Below are positions 60,140-64,000 of a stretch of 64,000 bases of DNA, one piece after another (within the stretch, counting starts at the first letter, position 1; every line of letters begins with the position of its first letter). Source of the DNA: Acholoe squamosa (taxonomy: Eukaryota > Annelida > Polychaeta > Phyllodocida > Polynoidae); assembly GCA_949317995.1 (NCBI GenBank), contig OX439040.1, forward strand, positions 24,423,830 to 24,487,829, read 5' to 3'. The translations under genes and the position numbers were made by a program. The notes under the pieces are model-generated. The model worked only from the letters and a program-made list of their open reading frames with translations. It searched no databases and had not been told where the DNA came from.

Positions 60140-60277
60140 ACCCCTGAGAGTACACATAGTCAGTAGTCATCATTGTAAATCGTAGGCACATAGACAAGTA
60201 GGAAACTAGCACGAAGCTGGGACTAGCGACCAGTACCTTGTGAACTGTGAAATCAGTGCCCTGCCCTTTAAAAACTG

Positions 60278-60289
60278 AATGGAGAGGAG
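60278..60289 (+). promoter_or_regulatory. polypurine tract
   Basis: ATGGAGAGGAG directly before the 3' LTR (TGTGGGA at 60290), the expected position for plus-strand priming. Confidence 0.65.
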
Positions 60290-60493
60290 TGTGGGACGCG
60301 TGCGTCCGTGCACGCGAGCCTATGATGTCAGACGGGGGTTCCCCGGCCCCAGGAACTCCGGGCCCGATGCGCGGGCTCTTGAGGCGAGATTCCCGCACTT
60401 TAGAGCTGACTGCAGACCACTACACAGTTGTCTCCCCTACATCTTCAAGGTAAGATACTCTGATATTAAGGGGTCATATGTGAAAGTCTCACA
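60290..60493 (+). repeat. 3' LTR of the Gypsy element
   Basis: Same landmarks as the 5' LTR, lacking 9 bp (GTGCTGGAG-type) present there. Followed by TAAC, matching 41887-41890. Confidence 0.9.
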
Positions 60494-61044
60494 TAACATA
60501 TGACTGACTCTTTCCTGTAATTTGCATTCATATGTGGTATTGCTGTAAAGATTTTGTCAGGCAGATCATGTTATTTACTGAGATGAGTGACAATAAAGAA
60601 AATAAAGAGAAAGAGAATGTGCATGTGAGAGAGTGAGTGAATACCCCTACAGTTTTACTGCGGCAATGGTTCTTTAACATCCATCACTACATAGGCACAG
60701 TGGCAGATGGACAGACCTGTTTTGAGTCATTTGTCTGCCATGAACGTACTGTTAACAATGTGCTCTTAGATGGATTGTAGATAATATCATTATCCATATT
60801 CCTCACATACTTAAAATATGGCATGTTAAGAAATGAGCTTATGACCTTATGTTTGGTCCCCCCTAAAAAACAATATAAAGAGAAGGTTAAATGATGCACA
60901 TATTCAGAAATACAACCAGTACATTGATAACCTAGAGAATACTGGCAAGTGTAGAATTATCAAGATGTGTAAAGATGATCTCAATGACATTTATGAAGAG
61001 CGTGAATACCTAACGCATACAGAATCACCTAAAATTAGAACCAT
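60494..61044. other. non-coding flank
   Basis: No gene or repeat identified beyond short purine-rich runs near 60,590-60,640. Confidence 0.5.
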
Positions 61045-61290
61045 TATTGGTTTGGGTAAAACGTTTTTAAAAAACGTTTATTGATCATTGAAAAAACGTT
61101 TTGAAACGTTTTTTTAACCAAATAAAAACGTTTGTTTTTTCTACTATTTTTCAAACCAAATAAAAACGGTTTTTAATTACGTTTCTTTTACATTAAAAAA
61201 AAACGTCAAAAAAATGGAAAAAAAAAAACAAATTTCGGAACCAAATAAAAACTTTTTTTAAACGTAAAAAAAAACACGTTTTTCTGCCAA
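61045..61290. repeat. AAACGTTT-rich palindromic low-complexity tract
   Basis: Many AAAACGTTTT-like words and the repeated phrase CCAAATAAAAACG. Similar to a shorter tract near 40,285-40,320. Confidence 0.6.
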
Positions 61291-61539
61291 GTGGGTTGTT
61301 TGTCAGATTTAATGTAGGGTTACTTTCTATTTTTCATGCGTACAAAATGGGGCAAATATAGGTTAATATTATATGGTGCAGCAAGGTCTTAACCTCGCGA
61401 ATAAGCCATGCCTGAACAAATGGATGGTAGGTCTCTTTATCTATATATTGACAGATAACCTGGTGAGGCAGCCAGTTAATGCTGGACCCTGTATAGACTA
61501 GGTAGATATGTAAGCGCATCCACCACTAAAACCTCGAAA

Positions 61540-61603
61540 GACCTCCCCCCTCAAACCCACCAGCCCCCCCCCACCCCCCTGTTGTTAAAAAAAGATCACT
61601 CCC
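61540..61603. mobile_element. right-end fragment of GGGAGTGGTCATT MITE family
   Basis: CCTCAAACCCACC, CCCCCTGTTGTTAAAAAAAG and ATCACTCCC followed by TTA, as in the right end of 63258-63580. The left part is missing. Confidence 0.6.
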
Positions 61604-61975
61604 TTAGTCTGAGTCCACCTGGTTTCACTCAGTGAGTGAAACTAGGGATGGTTCTCCTTGGACTTGGTCTTGTTTATCTATTTTAATATGTGGGTACACA
61701 CAGTCCACTGCAAAGTATGGACATCTCGAAGCCTATTGAAATTGAGATCACCCCAATGGGTATTAGTTTGACACTCAAACCCAGGGGCGTGGGAAGCAGT
61801 TTCAGAGTGGGTGGGACCAGGGGGGTTTTCTGCAATTTTTGCTTGACCTTTCAGTTTTGACCTTTTGAGGAGTTGAGGACATGTCCCGGACCCGCTACGT
61901 TTCTACCCGGTCTACGAACTTTGCCGACTGGGGGCCCCTTATAGTTCTAAAAATAGAAATCTAGAGATGGGGTTA

Positions 61976-62065
61976 AAACCATGATAACATCCTTCAAGAT
62001 CTAATAGAATTTGAAAAAACAACAACCCTAGTGATACTGTCCCTACGCCGTAGAACTACACTGGC
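61976..62065 (+). repeat. dispersed repeat, copy 3
   Basis: ACCATGATAACATCCTTC, AAAACAACAACCCTAGTGAT and CCCTACGCCGTAGAACTA, as at 6187-6268. Confidence 0.55.
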
Positions 62066-62249
62066 CATGAATGTTAAATACAGTTATTTTGAATTTATTT
62101 TATTATTTTTAATGTCATAAGCGGCTGGATATCTAAAGACGCGTTGCGAGCTTGCTGTTCGTAGACTGGGTAGATTGCGTCCGTGCCCCATGCCCCCCCC
62201 CCCCTGCTTTCCACGCCCATGAAACTTAATCAAATTGAGTCAAATTTAA

Positions 62250-62405
62250 AGGGGCCCTGGCATGGTAATGCATGCCCGCATTAAAAAGTCACATGATCAC
62301 CCCTTGACCAATCAGGGCCTCGCGATTTTTCCGCTGGTTCCAGCGATTTTATGATCGCTGTTTGAATCGGTACCCATGTTGTTAATTTTCCATGCCAGCC
62401 CCCCT
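62250..62405. mobile_element. MITE, second copy of the 15101-15255 family
   Basis: AGGGGCCCTGGCATGGTAAT at the left and CCATGCCAGCCCCCCT at the right, with shared interior CATGCCCGCATTAAAAAGTC and TTGACCAATCAG. TTAA is present at the left only, so the right border has decayed. Confidence 0.65.
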
Positions 62406-63254
62406 CTGCTACCAGGAAGCCATTTGGTGGCGCCCTAGTGACAGACACACAAACTACCCCAGCCGTACAGTATACCTGTTTATGACGCAGTTGGCGCCCC
62501 ATAGCGTGAACCTAAGCCTAATCAGGGGAGGGCTAGGTCCACTTCAGCGTTTCATACTTCCCAGACCTAATGTGAGCCTTTCCGCCTACAACTAGACCTG
62601 GCAGTTAGGATGTTTGACAGAAACCAGAAGAACGCTGTAGACCTATATTGTGGAACTGCTGGGGCTGGGAGTGTCAGTGTGTGTCATTCATATTGGCCAT
62701 AGGAGGGGTCTAGACTACGATCACTGACTACATCTTCAGTTTGTTGACATCATCATACGAAACATGAAGGTAACTTTGTTCAGACACGTACATTATATAT
62801 GTAGCTGATCTGGTCAGCGAATGTGTCTATCTTTTTTTGGCCTACTTGATTAATTAAAGACATTCATTTTATCAAAGGGACTGACTGATCTTTAATAGAG
62901 AAGGTAGGGAGAGCATCTATTGGAGGAGGTGTTTTTCTTTACTCCATATCACTATGCCAGTGTTACCGTATATAAATCGAAACTACCCTGATATAAATTT
63001 GTCTATATGAAAGCCGGGTATGAAACTTATATTATGTTTAGACGCCCCATCGGTTAACTTCACTCAGTCTCTCCAGGTTTCACCTTGCAGCTGTCTGTTG
63101 GGTAGGACTTGACTATGGACATGGGGCACATATTTGTCATCATCATGATTATGAAGTATATAACTCAAAACGCATCTGTGGTCAATAAGGGAATGGTCAC
63201 TTAATGAAAGGACGGGGGGGGGGGGGGTTGGTCAATTGTCGTGCCCTTGGTGGC
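62406..63254. other. non-coding, no gene seen
   Basis: Short open frames only. A degraded end TAAGGGAATGGTCACTTAATG lies near 63,188. Confidence 0.5.
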
Positions 63255-63257
63255 TAA

Positions 63258-63580
63258 GGGAGTGGTCATTATTTATCAACAGGGGGGGGTGGTGGGTTTT
63301 CCCGCGGACGCGCGGAAATTTTTTACGCCCCCCCTCGACAGCAGTCAAAATTTTTCGGGCCCCCCCGCGCCGGAGGCGCGGAGAGTTTTCACGCCCCTCT
63401 TTGATCTATAGTAGCGCGCGGGTTTTTTTGCTAAAAAGAGGGTGAATTTTTTTAGCCCCCCCCTCAAGAGGGGTCAAAATTTTTTTTAGCCCCCCCCCCC
63501 TCGGGAGGGGTCTGAATGTTTTACGCCCCCCCCTCAAACCCACCCTCCCCCCCCCCCGTTGATAAATAATGACCACTCCC
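63258..63580. mobile_element. full-length MITE, GGGAGTGGTCATT family
   Basis: 323 bp with inverted ends GGGAGTGGTCATTATTTATC and GATAAATAATGACCACTCCC, flanked by TAA (63255-63257, 63581-63583). The interior carries inverted G/C tracts and CTTTGATCTATAGTAGCGCG. Reference copy for the fragments at 2430, 3955, 14923, 41312 and 61540. Confidence 0.85.
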
Positions 63581-64000
63581 TAAGGGACAAGTCGTTTTGG
63601 TAAGGGGGGGTGCGGGCAAAACCCAATAAACGGTAAACCTTCACACTGGGGGGTCAAAACTAAATATGGGCAATTCAAATACCCATCGCGACGCATCATT
63701 CCACGTGCGTATCCGATTTTTTTTTTTTTTTTTTTGGGGGGGGGGGCATTTTGCAATAGGCCTATTGGCTCTTAGTGGGGGGGGGTGGTTGCAATCAGGG
63801 CCGACCCTTTTTTCTTTGATTCTGATAAAACCATTGATGGGTGGGGGGGGGGGGGTTCCCATGTCCCTTTTCAGAAATGGTCATGTCACCATGTTGATTT
63901 TAAGGATTGGCCATGTCTCTGGCCATGCCTCATGTCACTAAGCCACATTTGTTTTGGGGTTATTCTTTAAGAGTCATCCGAGCGGCCTTATGAATAATGA
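63581..64000. other. non-coding, homopolymer-rich
   Basis: Poly(T)/poly(G) runs near 63,718-63,748 and 63,840-63,855. No gene seen. Confidence 0.5.

Larger units (their letters stand above)
41891..60493 (+). mobile_element. Ty3/Gypsy LTR retrotransposon with nested LINE and TatD module
   Basis: LTRs of 213 and 204 bp (41891-42103 and 60290-60493) start TGTGGGA and end CTCACA, flanked by the 4-bp duplication TAAC (41887-41890, 60494-60497). They differ by a 9-bp indel and about seven substitutions. Between them lie gag, protease, RT, RNase H, integrase with tail, then a zinc-finger ORF and a TatD-type hydrolase before the purine-rich tract. About 8.6 kb of it is a nested LINE. Without that, the element would be about 10 kb. 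Several frameshifts and an RNase H deletion make this copy inactive. Confidence 0.9.

Noticed and set aside
1..64000. tRNA, rRNA or other structural RNA genes
   Set aside because: I looked for tRNA-like arms and rRNA-like blocks by eye and found none that I could support.

Overview
The window looks like animal nuclear DNA from an invertebrate, perhaps a marine deuterostome such as amphioxus; that species guess rests only on the mixture of elements and is weak. I recognise no ordinary host gene. Nearly all coding capacity belongs to mobile elements, several nested inside one another, set in AT-rich DNA with miniature inverted-repeat elements (MITEs), minisatellites and short retroposed fragments.

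Layout. 1-5,420: non-coding DNA with MITEs, a coiled-coil ORF and a 5'-truncated non-LTR retrotransposon. 5,424-12,080: decayed tyrosine-recombinase (YR) retrotransposon A, with the split direct repeat order A1-body-B1-A2-B2. 12,081-16,620: non-coding DNA, a 42-bp minisatellite and two MITEs. 16,621 to about 39,800: YR retrotransposon B, split inside its RNase H region by an 18.25-kb Polinton/Maverick (adintovirus-like) element at 19,378-37,630. The Polinton has a 6-bp AACGTT target duplication, terminal inverted repeats of about 0.38 kb and uninterrupted genes. 41,891-60,493: a Ty3/Gypsy LTR retrotransposon with TAAC target duplication. A non-LTR element (about 45,608-54,246) is inserted in its protease; that element itself carries a 2.2-kb foldback and a SINE-like insertion. 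60,494-64,000: non-coding DNA and MITEs.

The Polinton has two divergent gene blocks meeting at 29.5-29.9 kb. Leftward: two orphan proteins, a protein with two predicted Death domains, packaging ATPase, a small PC1-like protein, a core-like protein, chromodomain integrase, penton, a basic pVI/pX-like protein, major capsid, adenain-type protease and a small coiled-coil protein. Rightward: a protein with three SUMO-interacting motifs, protein-primed DNA polymerase B, and a Cys-rich orphan. It therefore has the replication, integration and virion morphogenesis set of a virus-like element, plus genes that may address host death-fold and SUMO signalling. Its inverted repeats are packed with promoter-like motifs (11 AGGTCA/TGACCT half-sites, CCAAT boxes, ETS sites, a CRE).

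Three other points stand out. The Gypsy element carries a zinc-finger ORF and a TatD-type hydrolase between integrase and its 3' LTR. The non-LTR element has a NADAR domain in its ORF1-like protein. Three roughly 60-bp retroposed micro-insertions of one sequence, each with its own target duplication, lie up to 50 kb apart.
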